Below are positions 9,730 to 20,558 of a stretch of 64,000 bases of DNA, piece after piece. Every line of letters starts with the position of its first letter. The first letter of the stretch is position 1. Source of the DNA: Marthasterias glacialis (Eukaryota > Echinodermata > Asteroidea > Forcipulatida > Asteriidae). Made by a program: the position numbers and the translations under genes. The notes beneath the pieces are model-generated. The model was not told where the DNA came from. It made no database searches and saw only the letters and a program-made list of their open reading frames with translations. The DNA is taken from the NCBI GenBank assembly GCA_911728455.2, contig OU452223.1:9198174-9262173 (forward strand). Direction: 5' to 3'.

Positions 9730-10538
9730 TAATGGTAAGAGAAGATCTAACCCAATTCCCTCCCCATGGATTTTCTGCAGGATGCTCGACTAGGTACTTG
9801 TTGATGTTGTCAACTTGTTAGTTCATGGTGATGTCAATCTTCCTGGCCTTTTCCTTGTGTGGCATATTGGTCGTGTCCAGTGATGCCTCTTTGTTAGCTT
9901 TGGATCTCATTTCACTTGGACAATTTTTCCGGGGAAGTCTCCAACTGAAGTTCTACATTGACATGTTAAGTTTACAAAATTGTCATTGAAAAAATATTGC
10001 CTAAAACCATCTTAAATATTGAGCAACACTTGCGTAAACTACAAAAACACTAGTTCATTTGATGTGCACATCTGCACAGTTTCCTTCTAGTTGTATATGT
10101 AGACAAAAATTATGCTAATCTCACAACCAAATCTTTTTGAACTGGGAAAAGCCACTTCATTTAGTCAACATGAATGTTTGAAATACATAAGTTTCATTCT
10201 GATAAATAATTGAACTCCTAGGGAACATAACTAGTGATAAGACTCAAGCAAATCTTGTGGCTAATCTTTTTTTATGCAAAACAATCAAAAAGAATCCACA
10301 ATGTCTGTTAGACATACTGGGTAACAAAACAAGAAAAGGTTGGGTATTCCCTTTAAAATTCCATCACATTACAATGTTAATATTAGCTCAAAAATTAAGG
10401 GTCTGAAACTTAGGTGACCACAAGCCATAACAGTTACTGATTAACAAATAAATTTTCACTCACACTAGCTCCTGTAGTCTGAAAAAAAGAAAGTCAGTTA
10501 CAGATAAATTAGTTTATTAGCAATCAGTTATGTAGTTT

Positions 10539-10609
10539 GTAGATTCGGGAACATTAAATTGATTCAAATTTAGTAAATCTAAATTAGTATGTTTATGTTC
10601 CCGACCTAC
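10539..10609 (+). ncRNA. Imperfect hairpin, copy 1 of 4
   Basis: The stem arms contain CGGGAACAT and ATGTTCCCG, which pair perfectly. ATTTAG and CTAAAT flank a short loop. Three further copies lie at 12905-12975, 13255-13320 and 13593-13658, where the outer pair is T-A instead of C-G, a compensatory change. The hairpin could be a structured RNA, a miRNA-like precursor or a small foldback insertion. Expression is unknown. Confidence 0.4.
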
Positions 10610-11646
10610 GAGCTGTACATCAACTGTGTTTATTCAGTCTTCAGCTTACAAATCTATGAAACATTTGAAGAAAAAAAGAAGAAGCTGAATTAGCGCAAAC
10701 ATTTTGAGTTTTGAAAACCAATATAGCAAAAATGAAAAGTTAGCAAGCCATTCTCTTTTTGCGGCTAAAAAAAAAGCAAGCCTACAAAAAAAGAAGAAGC
10801 TGCTAGATGGTGGTACTAAAGCCCTGATAATGCAGAAGGAGCAATCACGTAAATAATAAAGGTAATGTACATTTATAATTATCAGTAAGTTGCCAACAGG
10901 CTTAAAGTAAGAAGTGTACGTAGGCCTAGAAAATATGTGATTAAGTTGAAGTAACCAGGTTGTAACAAATGAGGTAGTATTGCTTAGTCTTGGTTCCAAG
11001 AAACTGTCCTGTTTCCAACTAATTTCAGTCTACAAATCTCTGGAAGAGTTTGAGATTAAGACTTTCTTTTTCCCAAACTTAGACTTCTCTTTGATGTCAT
11101 TCTCAGCTTTGAAAGCACTCTGGTAAAAATTACAACAATTCAACAAATCTCCCCACCATTAAACCATCACAATCCACCGTAATGAAACAGTCGGGCTTTT
11201 AAAGATAAAAACAAATTACATGAGGATTGGTAATAGCTATTAAAAATTGATTATTTTCAATCATAAAGCTCAGTGATGATTATAAAGTTTATACAAATAC
11301 TAATTCTCTGGTGAACTATTTACAACTTAAATAAAATTATCATTGCTTAAATAAGCATGTATTCATAATCCCTGAAAAAAAAGTTTGTCGTTTTTACTTC
11401 TACTGTAGCTCCTCATCTGATGTCATTATAAAGATTGGTTGAATAGTGAACAACTGCCCCCCCCCCCAATAACACCCAAGTTATCCAACCATAATTTATG
11501 ACGGTATTGTAGGCCTATATACAGACCTAAAATCGTCTTGAATGTCACCGCGATGTCTTTTGTTCAGGCCTAAAATAACAAGATCAGTGAAGTTAACTTG
11601 GGTCAGACTTTGTTGCATTTTACACTTAAAAAGTCTTGTCTTTCAG

Positions 11647-11820
11647 ATCTTGCTCCAACTCACCTTACCAGCGAAGATGGTTTCCATGGCCTTCGCAACA
11701 CCTAGCCCAGCAGGAGGAGAGCAGCAACACTCAGCCCAGCGAGAATGGCTGCTGCCGCTGCTGTTCAACCAAGAGATAACAGACGGCGTTTTGCTGCAAT
11801 GAACTCCACAAATCTGAAAG
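11647..11820 (+). CDS. Candidate first/internal exon of duplicated locus, copy 2
   Basis: The exon is bounded by CTTGTCTTTCAG before 11647 and CTGAAAG|GTAAAG after 11820. From ATG 11745 the frame reads MAAAAAVQPRDNRRRF and ends MNSTNLK in phase 1, matching the end of the exon at 7865-8090. Spliced to 12216 it gives DVFTNSG and stop, a protein of about 32 residues. Two copies with the same junction phase and same stop support a spliced small ORF, but the length is too short for confidence. Confidence 0.3.
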
Positions 11821-12833
11821 GTAAAGAACCTGACCATTTTTGTAAATTCCGGTGTCATAATTTTTTTATAAAACTGAACTTAATGTTGTCATATTTAAAT
11901 GTAAACTCATGACAGCTCAGTGAAATTTAATGAAATTCAAGAAAACTTCTCCCTTCAAGAAAACTCCTCCCTTCAAGAAAACTCCTCTCTTAATCTGCAG
12001 TGGTGTGTCCTCAGAGTGCATAATCACTCCACCCCTACCAATAACACATAAGTTATCCCACCATGAGATGTATACTTAGTTGTCTTGAATTCCAAAGGGT
12101 GTCTTTTGTTCATGCTTAATATAGTGAGACCAGTGAAGTGAACTTAGGGCAGACTTTGTTGCATTTGACGACTTAAACTTTAGTCTAAAAAAGTTTTGTT
12201 TGTTTTGTCTTTCAGATGTTTTCACCAACTCTGGCTGACTAGTGAAGTTGAAGGTTTCCATGGTGTCTGCGGTATTGGTTTTCTGACGATGTGGAGATAA
12301 ACAAAGGTAAGACAAGAACTTGGGGACATCTAATGATAAGAGAAGATCTAACCCAATTCCCTCCCCATGGATTTTCTACAGGATGCTCGACTAGGTACTT
12401 GTTGATGTTGTCAACTTGTTAGTTCATGGTGATGTCAATCTTCCTGGGCTTTTCCTTGTGTGGCACATTGGTCATTGTCAGTGATGCCTCTTGTTAGCTT
12501 TGGATCTCATTTCACTTGGACATTTTCCCAGGGAAGTTTCAACCTGAAGTTCTACATTGACATGTTAAATTTATAAAATTGTCATATAAATATTGCCCAA
12601 AACCATGATAGATATTAGCTAATAGGCAACAATTGTGTAAAACATCATAGGGTCTTTTAATGCGCGCAGTTGCACAGTTTCCTTCTAGTTTTATATGTAA
12701 AAAAAAAGTTATGCTAATCTTACACCCAAATCTTTTTGAACTGGCAAAAGCCACCTCATTTAGTGAGCATAAGTATTGTTTAAAAAACGTCATTATTTTT
12801 AATACATAAGTTTTGTTGTGTTCAATACTTAAC

Positions 12834-13795
12834 TCCTGTAATCTGAAAAAAAGAAAGCCAGTTAGAGATACAATATAGTTTATTAGCAACCCGTTATATA
12901 GTTTGTTGATTTGGGAATATTAAATTGATTCACATTTAGTAAAGCTAAATGAATCTATTTATGATCCCAATCTACGAGCTGTACATCTACTTTGTTTAGT
13001 AATTTTAGTCAGAAGAAAAGCACATGCATTCTTCAGCTTATCAAACTTATGAAGCATCTTTAAAATATCTCTCTCAAAAAATCAACAACAGTTAAGTGTT
13101 TAAATTTTTAGTCAACATCAGTATTGTTTAAAATACATCAGTTTTTTTTTAATACATAAGTTTTGTTGCGTTCATACGAAAGTCCTGTAATCTGAAGAAA
13201 AAAAGCCAGTTAGAGATACAATATAGTTTTTTAGCAACCCATTATATAGTTTGTTGATTTGGGAATATTAAATTGATTCACATTTAGTAAAGCTAAATGA
13301 ATCTATTTATGATCCCAATCTACGAGCTGTACATCTACTGTGTTTAGTAATTTTAGTCAGAAGAAAAGCACATGCATTCTTCAGCTTATCAAACTTATGA
13401 AGCATCTTTAAAATATCTCTCTCAAAAAATCAACAACAGTTAGGTGTTTAGATTTTTAGTCAACATCTGTATTGTTTAAAATACATTTTTTTTTTTTACA
13501 AGTTTTGTTGCGTTCATGCGAAACTCCTGTTATCTGAAAAAAGAAAGCCAGTTAGAGATACAGTTATTAGCAATCTGTTTTATATAGTTTGTTGATTTGG
13601 GAATATTAAATTGATTCACATTTAGTAAAGCTAAATGAATCTATTTATGATCCCAATCTACGAGCTGTACATCTACTGTGTTTTGTAATTTTAGTCAGAA
13701 GAAAAGCACCTGCATTCTTCAGCTTATCAAACTTATGAAGCATCTTTAAAATATCTCTCTCAAAAAATCAACAGTTAAGTACTTGACTTTTTAAA
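12834..13795 (+). repeat. Three tandem ~345-bp modules, each with a hairpin
   Basis: Modules start near 12834, 13180 and 13520 with CTGTAATCTGAA..AAGCCAGTT. Each carries the hairpin (12905-12975, 13255-13320, 13593-13658), CGAGCTGTACATCTAC and GCATTCTTCAGCTTATCAAA. They are more alike to one another than to the single module at 10467-10670, so the triplication came after the segmental duplication. Confidence 0.9.
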
Positions 13796-14420
13796 ACCGA
13801 TACAGCAAAAATGATATCCCTCTATTGAGTAAAGCTTAAGAGAAATTAGCAAGCCATTCTCTTCTTGCGGCGTACAAGAACAAAGCAAGCCTTAAAAAAA
13901 AAAAAAGCTGCTCGCTGGTGGTGAAGCCTTGATTATGTAGAAGGAGCAATCATGAAAATACCAAGGTTGGCTATCTTTAGAACGAGTGGTAAGGTACCAA
14001 CAGGCTTAAAGTAAAAAGTATAGGCCTAGAAATATGTGATTAACCTTTTCCATTGAACAGGTTGAAGTAACCAGATGGTGACAAATCAGGTAGTATTACT
14101 TAGTTTTGGTTTCAAGGAACTGTCCTGTTTCCAACTAATTTCAGTCTACAAATCTCTGAAAGAGTTTGAGATTAGGACATTTCTTTTTCCCAAAATTGGA
14201 CAAATTTCAATCAACATAATACTAAATGAGTTTCAAAAAAGTTCCTTGAGCCAAGACTAAGTTTCAATTTGCCGTCATCGACTGTCACTGAACTGAGAAG
14301 CTCTCCTGTGTGACATCACTGAGGTCTTAGATGTTCTGAAGGAAGAGACATACTAAATGCAGAAAAGTTAAGTATAATGTGTAAGTATACAGGTCAACTG
14401 GGTAAGGTCAGAAGTAACAA

Positions 14421-14612
14421 TTTTTCCACAGCTTTTAACACCGTTTCCTTCCGCAGCCTCTAACCGTCTTTCCTTCCACAGCTTTAACGAATTTTCTTCC
14501 ACAGCTCAATGTTTTTCTTCCAGTTGTTAACATTTTTGTTTCTTCCACAGCTGTAACCTTTTTGTTTTATTCCACAGCTAATAAGATATTTTTGCGCCCA
14601 CAGCTTCTAAGC
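14421..14612 (+). repeat. Array of eight 3'-splice-site-like units
   Basis: Eight tandem, degenerate units of 20-30 bp each consist of a T/C tract followed by CCACAGCT or similar and a short CTAAC-like tail. The CTAAC tail of each unit resembles a branch-point consensus ahead of the next polypyrimidine-CAG. A second array of 5-6 units is at 15418-15540. Confidence 0.8.
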
Positions 14613-15417
14613 CCTAACTTTGGTAAGTGTGATTGGGGGAAAAGTGGTACATGAAGAAGCGTCTTGAGCCAAGACAACTATTTTTCCACCGAGCAGAGAA
14701 GTGATTCTGCGAGATCTGGAAAGCGGATTTGAGAGAGGAGACACTCTACATGATGTGTAATGAATGCAGACAGGTCATATAAAAATGTCAGAAGGTCAGA
14801 CCATGCCAAATCTTGCTTAAAAAAAGGGTGCTGCTCTTTGATGTCATTCTCAACTTAGAAAGCACTCTGGTAAAAATTAAACAAATCTCCCCACCATTTA
14901 ACCATCACAATCCACCGTAGTGAAACAGTCAGGCTTTTAAAGATAAAAACAAACTATACATAAGGATGGTAACAACAATGACAAATTGATTATTCTCAAT
15001 CCGAAAGCTCAGTGATTATAAAGTTCATACAAATACCAATCCTCTGGTGAACTATCTGAAATTCAAACCATCATGGCTTAAATAAGCAAGTTGTCTTCAA
15101 AATCCCTGAAAAAAAACAGCAAGTCGTTGTTTTCACTTTAATGGTAGCACCTTATCTGATGCAACTTTCAAAGATTGGTTGAATAGTGAAAACTTGTGGT
15201 GGAAATGAAAATAATTCACTCTACATAAACCCAATAAAAACTTTAATTTAATCCTTTATTTTTCTTCCTGCATGTGTGATCTGAAGAGTGACCGATGTCT
15301 GGGGGTTCAGATGAAGACGGAAGACGACAGATAGAAGAAGGGTAATGACAACAGAAAGGTCAAGTATTTGTGTTAGTACATCTCATCTTAGGTAAGGTCA
15401 GGTAAGGTGGGCTAACC

Positions 15418-15540
15418 TTTTCTTCAACAGCGTCTAATCAATTTCTACCAACAGCGTCTAACAATTTTCCACCCACAGCTTCTAATAATTTTCCTTTTGC
15501 AGCTTATTAACCCCTTTCCTTCAACAGATTTTAGCCCGTT
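15418..15540 (+). repeat. Second array of 3'-splice-site-like units
   Basis: Five to six units such as TTTTCCACCCACAGCTTCTA and TTTTCTTCAACAGCGTCTAA. The unit design matches 14421-14612, and the same flanking block follows (GTG/TTTGATTGGGGG). It belongs to the third partial copy of the duplicated segment. Confidence 0.8.
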
Positions 15541-15835
15541 TTCCGAACATCCTTTATATTCGGTGAGTTTGATTGGGGGTGAAGACGGTTACACGAAGAA
15601 ATGTCCGAGCCAAAACGTTGAAGAGAGAATTGCTTCTGTGTGTGCTAGATCTGGATAGTGGGTTGGAGAGAGGAGGCACACTACATGATGGTCGAGTGCA
15701 GAAAGGTCAGAAGGTCAGGTAACACATGAATCTAGTTTTATAGAAAAACGGTGCTGCCCCTTTTCTTCTCTTTGGTGTCACTCTCAGCCTTGAAAGCACT
15801 CGAGTTATCATTTCAAGATTAACAAATCTTTCAAG

Positions 15836-16010
15836 CAGTGGCGTAACTGGAGGGGGGCCTGAGACACATTCCCCGCTGCCCAGAACCCTTGCTCCCCCCT
15901 TCCAATGAGATGCGTAAATGAATGGTTCAATACATTAACTAAGAAGCCCCTCTAAAAAAAGAAGGAAAAAAATAGTAATAATAATTATTGCTGGTTACAC
16001 CGTACCACTG
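15836..16010. mobile_element. hAT-type MITE, copy A
   Basis: The ends are CAGTGGCGTAACTGG and GTTACACCGTACCACTG. The flanking 8-bp target duplication is CTTTCAAG / CTCTCAAG (7/8). The interior is short and non-coding, with purine-rich then AT-rich sequence. Confidence 0.85.
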
Positions 16011-16099
16011 CTCTCAAGAATTAAACTATCATGATCTACCGTTTGTGAAAAGTCAGGCTTTTTAAAAGTAAAACAAAAATTGAATTATAAACTGCGATT

Positions 16100-17683
16100 T
16101 TGAAACAGCAGTTTTTCCCTAAAATGGTAAAAAGATGTTACAATAGTGTTTAATATTTCTTTCTCATTTTTTCCCAGCAGTTGAAAAGTCTCTCGTAAAA
16201 TAAGGTTACATTATTTTAACTCAAGCTGTAATGATGTGCAACTGTCCATGAGTGATGGCGTGTTCAAGAGTCAACTACTATGCAAAGAGGCCTTGTTTGA
16301 GTTCTACCGATGTTGAACATTTCTTATGGCCGGCCTCATCGTGAATCAAGGTAATGGACTAAAGGAATGATACCTGATCGGCAAAGCAAACTGAATCGAC
16401 ACTTTGATATCTAAAAGCTATTTCACTTGACACTATTTCCATCTGATGAAATACTGTCTTCATAGTCTGAATGCTCACCTTTTAGAAAGTGGACAAAAGT
16501 GTCATACCCGTTATACCCGATGAGACAATCTTTCTGTCTGTCATAATATGCAAGTAAATTGTCCCTCATAATTTGGTCTTATTTCGTGACACGAAATAAA
16601 CACATCGTGAACAAAATCCCTGGAAAAGCATAGGGGCCTACACTGTTTTTTCCTGTTATCTCAACAACAATTTTTTTATAGATAGAAAGTTGGTTGACAG
16701 AGTGGTTTCATTTTAAAACTATAAAGGACCGTACTGATTAAACAAAACTTTCAGTGGACATTTTTTTCCACCTGCAGATCGGGAAGAGGATCGAAGAGCT
16801 GACGTAGATATGATGGAGGAATGAGGATCAGGCGGGTACGAGCTGAAGACAGACTGCGTCACATCTAATTCATCAGATTCATCCACCAAAAGATCTACAA
16901 CTACAAACACTGCTGGTGATCATCCTCAGCTGGACCATGGTGGCGCCCTCTGTAGAGAAAATCAGAACTGTGTATAGAGAGAGTTGGGACAATACCCCCA
17001 ATGAAACAATAGTTTATTTTGTTTTCACCTTTCTTTTGCTATTACGTTGCAAAATAAACAAAAAATGCCAAATTTCTGTTTGTTTTGTTGCCAACTCTCT
17101 TAATACAAAGTTCGCGTTATTAAAAACTGTAAGTCTAATGTTGACTCAGTAACTGGGGCGCTGTACTCCTTTTTATGAAATTTTGACTTGGATGGTCATA
17201 CTAGCACCCCAGAGAAGCATGGGGGTATACACTGTGATAAAGGCGATTCGCTTTACGCAATAACCTGTTCCAAAAAATTGCCCAAATTACGACAAAGACT
17301 GAAAAAACTGAAAAATCACCCACTGGCTTCTCAAGATATCAAAGATGAAATAACAGGCTCTTAATTGTACTCACAATCGTTTTTTAAGCCCAAAGCAAAA
17401 CCATGCAGCCGTTAGGTTCACTATTTTACTAAACAGTCACGTGACACTACATTATCATCATTGACTTACCTTGGGCCTAAAAGAAATTGATTTGGAAGAC
17501 AAAAAATGATTGTGAGTGAATGATTAAGTGCCTTTTATATCATCTTTGATATCTTGAGAAGCCAGTAGGCGATTGTTCAGCAATTTTGTTGAGTCTTTGT
17601 TGGAATTTGGGAAATTTTTGGGAACGGTATCACACCATCGTAGTGAATTGCTTTCATCACAGCGTATACCCTCATGTTCCCTG
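16100..17683. other. Intergenic, one weak candidate terminal exon
   Basis: At 16777-16826 a TTTCCACCTGCAG acceptor is followed by a frame that would continue the phase-1 exons at 8090/11820 as DREEDRRADVDMMEE and then stop. It is a plausible alternative terminal exon but very short. Otherwise there is only AT-rich sequence without recognisable genes. A segment CTTCTCAAGATATCAAAGAT (17330-17350) recurs inverted near 17545-17565. Confidence 0.25.
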
Positions 17684-17880
17684 CAGCGGCGTGGCCAGGG
17701 TTTTTTCACTGGGGGAAACAAGGGGGGGGGTGCATTGCTTTTCAGTGGGGGGTGGGGGGGGGGTCCAGGTACCATGTTTTCTTAATGAATTACATGTATA
17801 TACACTTTTTTATGGGGGGCACCTTGGGGATGGGGGGGCACATGCCCCACCAAGCCCAAGCCCCCCTGGCTATGCCGCTG
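17684..17880. mobile_element. hAT-type MITE, copy B
   Basis: The ends are CAGCGGCGTGGCCAGGG and CCCTGGCTATGCCGCTG. The 8-bp flanks are GTTCCCTG / CTTCCCCG (6/8). The G-rich interior with ATGAATTACATGT-like sequence matches copy C in inverse orientation. Confidence 0.85.
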
Positions 17881-18523
17881 CTTCCCCGGGGCGCTATAGT
17901 ACGATTATCCAAGTCAAAATTTCAAAAAGAGGAGTTAACAGTGCCCCAGGTGCTTGGTCTAGGTCTAATTTATAGATTTTTGTAGCTTAAGTTTATCAGG
18001 ACTGTTTCTAAACTTTTATGTGAGACCTAAAACAAATATCTGCCTTGTCCACGGTCGGTTGGTATAAAAGTGAGGTTGTTCCTTGTACAACTTCTCTCTG
18101 CAGCTTAAAAGCATCAGTAAAAAAAGACACATTTTCTGAAAGTTAAACAAATCTTATTTCTTGCATAAAAAATAAAGACATGGATGCAGCTCTTTGACAT
18201 TTTTGGAAGTTGCTGATAAAAAGACAAAATAAAGACAAATGAGCCTCACTGGTGACCATGGTGAGGACTGCTTGCTTACAAAGCATTTGAATTCTGGGAA
18301 TAAGACACTAAGTGGCCAACTCGTTAATAAACCAAACAGGGTAACATTCAGCCAATCAAACTGAACATTCGATGACGTATGACCTTTACATGAATATTCA
18401 TTACTGGTTTCATCGCTTAGATCTCTGAGTAACCAATTACAATGCATATCACTTGATCGCATCGCGTAGACATTTACGGTATTTATTTTCGATGATGATG
18501 GTGATTCTAACAATGCTGCATTT

Positions 18524-18714
18524 CAGCGACATAGCCAAGGGGGGTCTGATGGGGGTCACATGCCCCCCCCCACAAATTTCTAGTGCCCCCCCCCACCTTA
18601 AAAAATGTTGATTCATGTAATTCATTAAAAAAAACATGACCCTTGGCTCGCCCACAGAAAAGCAATGCCCCCCCCCCCTCACACCCCAGTGAATAAATCC
18701 TGTTCATGCTGCTG
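18524..18714. mobile_element. hAT-type MITE, copy C
   Basis: The left end is CAGCGACATAGCCAAGG and the element finishes CATGCTGCTG. It is flanked by a perfect 8-bp target duplication, CTGCATTT (18516-18523 and 18715-18722). The interior is inverted relative to copy B. Confidence 0.9.
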
Positions 18715-19346
18715 CTGCATTTAAAGGTCGGGATACTTGTTTATGTAACTCTGCTAAAAGGCTTGTCAAAATCGGTGTACAATGTTCACAAGGTGTATTT
18801 ATGTTTTATCACCGATCGCACAAATTATACCTTCCCAGCACAGATTCATAACATTGCACCTTGAAATGGCACTAACTTCACTCACCTCACAACACTAACA
18901 TCAACCAACGGATTGCATTCTAATCCAAAGTACATAATACGAGCATTGTACACGGGTTTGACAAAATGAGGCGTGTAAAACATGCAATTATTGTAAGACT
19001 TGCAAAGATCTTCCAAGCAGGGGTCTACGCGCGCGAAAGTTGTAAGCCGCCTTTCACATAAACATACGAAACTTTATGTCATCGAGTGATACGTGTCCTT
19101 GATTGGCTGAATGTTGCCCATTAGTAATAATTGTGGTTAAAATAATTTAAAAAAAAAACCTGAATGTTTTAGCCTTTAAGACGGTTTATGAATCAGTGTT
19201 GTTTTTTGACAAGGTAGCAATTTTGTGGAGCTGCTTAAAAAAACTGTGCTCAGAGTATACCATTTCGTGTGCAATGTTTGCTTAGTAGAAATTTGTTAAG
19301 CAAACTTTGCTGCGTAAACAGCTCTGTAAAGTCAGGCCCTCAGCCC

Positions 19347-19523
19347 CAGCGGTGAAGCCAGGGTTTTTATTTACTGGGGGCCACAGGGGGAGAGGCATTA
19401 CTTTTAATTGGGGGATTTGGATTTTTTTTACATGGGGAGTGCACCTGGGGGAACTGGAAATTTGTAGGGGGTGGATACAGACCCTAGCCCCCCCCCCTTC
19501 CCCTCCCACTGGCTAGGCTGCTG
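19347..19523. mobile_element. hAT-type MITE, copy D, with paralogous empty site
   Basis: The ends are CAGCGGTGAAGCCAGGG and CACTGGCTAGGCTGCTG. The 8-bp flanks are CTCAGCCC / CTCGGCCC. The duplicated sequence at 21783-21797 reads GGCCCTCGGCCCGGG without the element, which is the pre-insertion state. Confidence 0.93.
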
Positions 19524-19609
19524 CTCGGCCCAGGTGTTACTACAGGGTAAAATAATTAGTTTCTAAAATCCCTGAAAATTCCACCCTTAAAATAAACTCA
19601 TGTGGTAAC

Positions 19610-19845
19610 AATAGACCGATCCATTAAGCAACGCCCCCGTACATGTTGACCAATCACAACCTTGGGTACGCCACCGAAAGTCCGACATGATAAAAATTGT
19701 GCGTTTACTTAAAGCGCGCGTTGGTATCGTGCAGTGTGGCATTGAAGAGACGCACATCGTGTTGCCCACGTGTACAGTGGTGATTTAGCCAATGCTGTGA
19801 TTGGTCAATATGTTTAGGGGCGGGGCTTAATGGATTGGTCTATTG
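19610..19845. mobile_element. MITE, GACCGATCCATTAAGC family, copy 1
   Basis: The TIRs are AATAGACCGATCCATTAAGC and GGGGCTTAATGGATTGGTCT. The paralogous sequence near 21873-21884 lacks it (GTAACAATTGTAG). A second complete copy is at 29857-29992, and one end lies at 37886-37912. The interior contains GTGATTGGTCAAT and is non-coding. Confidence 0.88.
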
Positions 19846-20091
19846 TAGAATGTAGTAAAAATAGGTTATTAATGGATAGTTATTAACTGATTACTGAAAA
19901 TTACTGACAAAACATACTGTTTCTACTTGAAGACGGGTGATGTAAGAATTGTTACTGCAGTCCAGTATAATTTCAGTTTGTTTAAGCTCTTGTGGTAATT
20001 GTATCATTTAGTGATATGTTTTTGTGTAGTTTAATCACCTACCTGACGTCATCACCCACGAAAAATCTTCATTTGGTGCTCGATGTGTGGC

Positions 20092-20222
20092 AGGGTGGAA
20101 TTACCCCCCCCCCCTCCACTCTGCTATGTTCTGGAAATCTCTGGAATTCTTTTGAGGATTTTAGGGGGGTACTTCTGTACGAGAGGGGAAGAGTGAGTTA
20201 GAGTATGGGAACATTGGGGGGG
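20092..20222 (+). repeat. Dispersed repeat shared with LIG4 intron 17
   Basis: CTGGAATTCTTTTGAGGATT and the surrounding ~130 bp (C-tract, then GAGGGGAAGAGT, then GGGAACATT) recur at 53296-53422 with high identity. Its identical short peptide in both places is a consequence of the repeat. Confidence 0.8.
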
Positions 20223-20537
20223 ACCTCCCTCTTCCCATGGAGGCAGAGAATTCTACCTCCATGCTCTGCCACATATTGGGCATGGTATAAAAATCTTGGT
20301 TGGGCCATTTTGGAAGTCCAGATGTTAATCTGTGTTACTGGGCAGTGACAGACCATGGACATACAGTAGCCGCTAGTCAAGTGAATGAGCAAATAGGCCT
20401 TTATCATGGTGCAACCATCTTGTTTTCTCCCTTTTAAAACAACTGCCCAAACTGAGGCTGGTGGTTAGTCTGGCTCCTTATTCAACACAAATCAATGTGT
20501 ACCATTACTCTTTTTTATGTAAGGACTTAAACCCACC

Positions 20538-20558
20538 CCCCCCCCCCCCCCCCCCCCG
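20538..20558. repeat. Poly-C tract
   Basis: A run of about 21 C. Comparable C or G runs occur at 7100, 9509, 11457, 21422, 22556, 23157, 26686, 30200 and 42350. They are a general feature of this genome segment, often at MITE edges. Confidence 0.9.

Larger units (their letters stand above)
9556..11460 (+). repeat. Segmental duplication, copy A (~1.9 kb)
   Basis: This segment is collinear with 12216-15200. Shared landmarks, in order: the ATGTTTTCACC exon start, GGATGCTCGACTAGGTACTT, the hairpin unit at 10539-10609, GCAAGCCATTCTCTTTTTGC, CTGTCCTGTTTCCAACTAAT, CTCCCCACCATT..CCATCAC, and AAGATTGGTTGAATAGTGAA. Identity is moderate with many indels, so the duplication is old. Confidence 0.85.
12216..15200 (+). 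repeat. Segmental duplication, copy B (expanded)
   Basis: This segment is collinear with 9556-11460 but about 1 kb longer. The extra length comes from triplication of a ~345-bp module (12834-13795) and from a splice-acceptor-like array (14421-14612). Parts recur a third time in weaker form between 15240 and 16060, including TTTGATTGGGGGTGAAGACG and CTCTCAGCCTTGAAAGCACT. Confidence 0.85.

Noticed and set aside
17573-17985. Overlapping glycine/proline-rich open frames
   Set aside because: They fall on the hAT MITE copy B and reflect its G-rich sequence.
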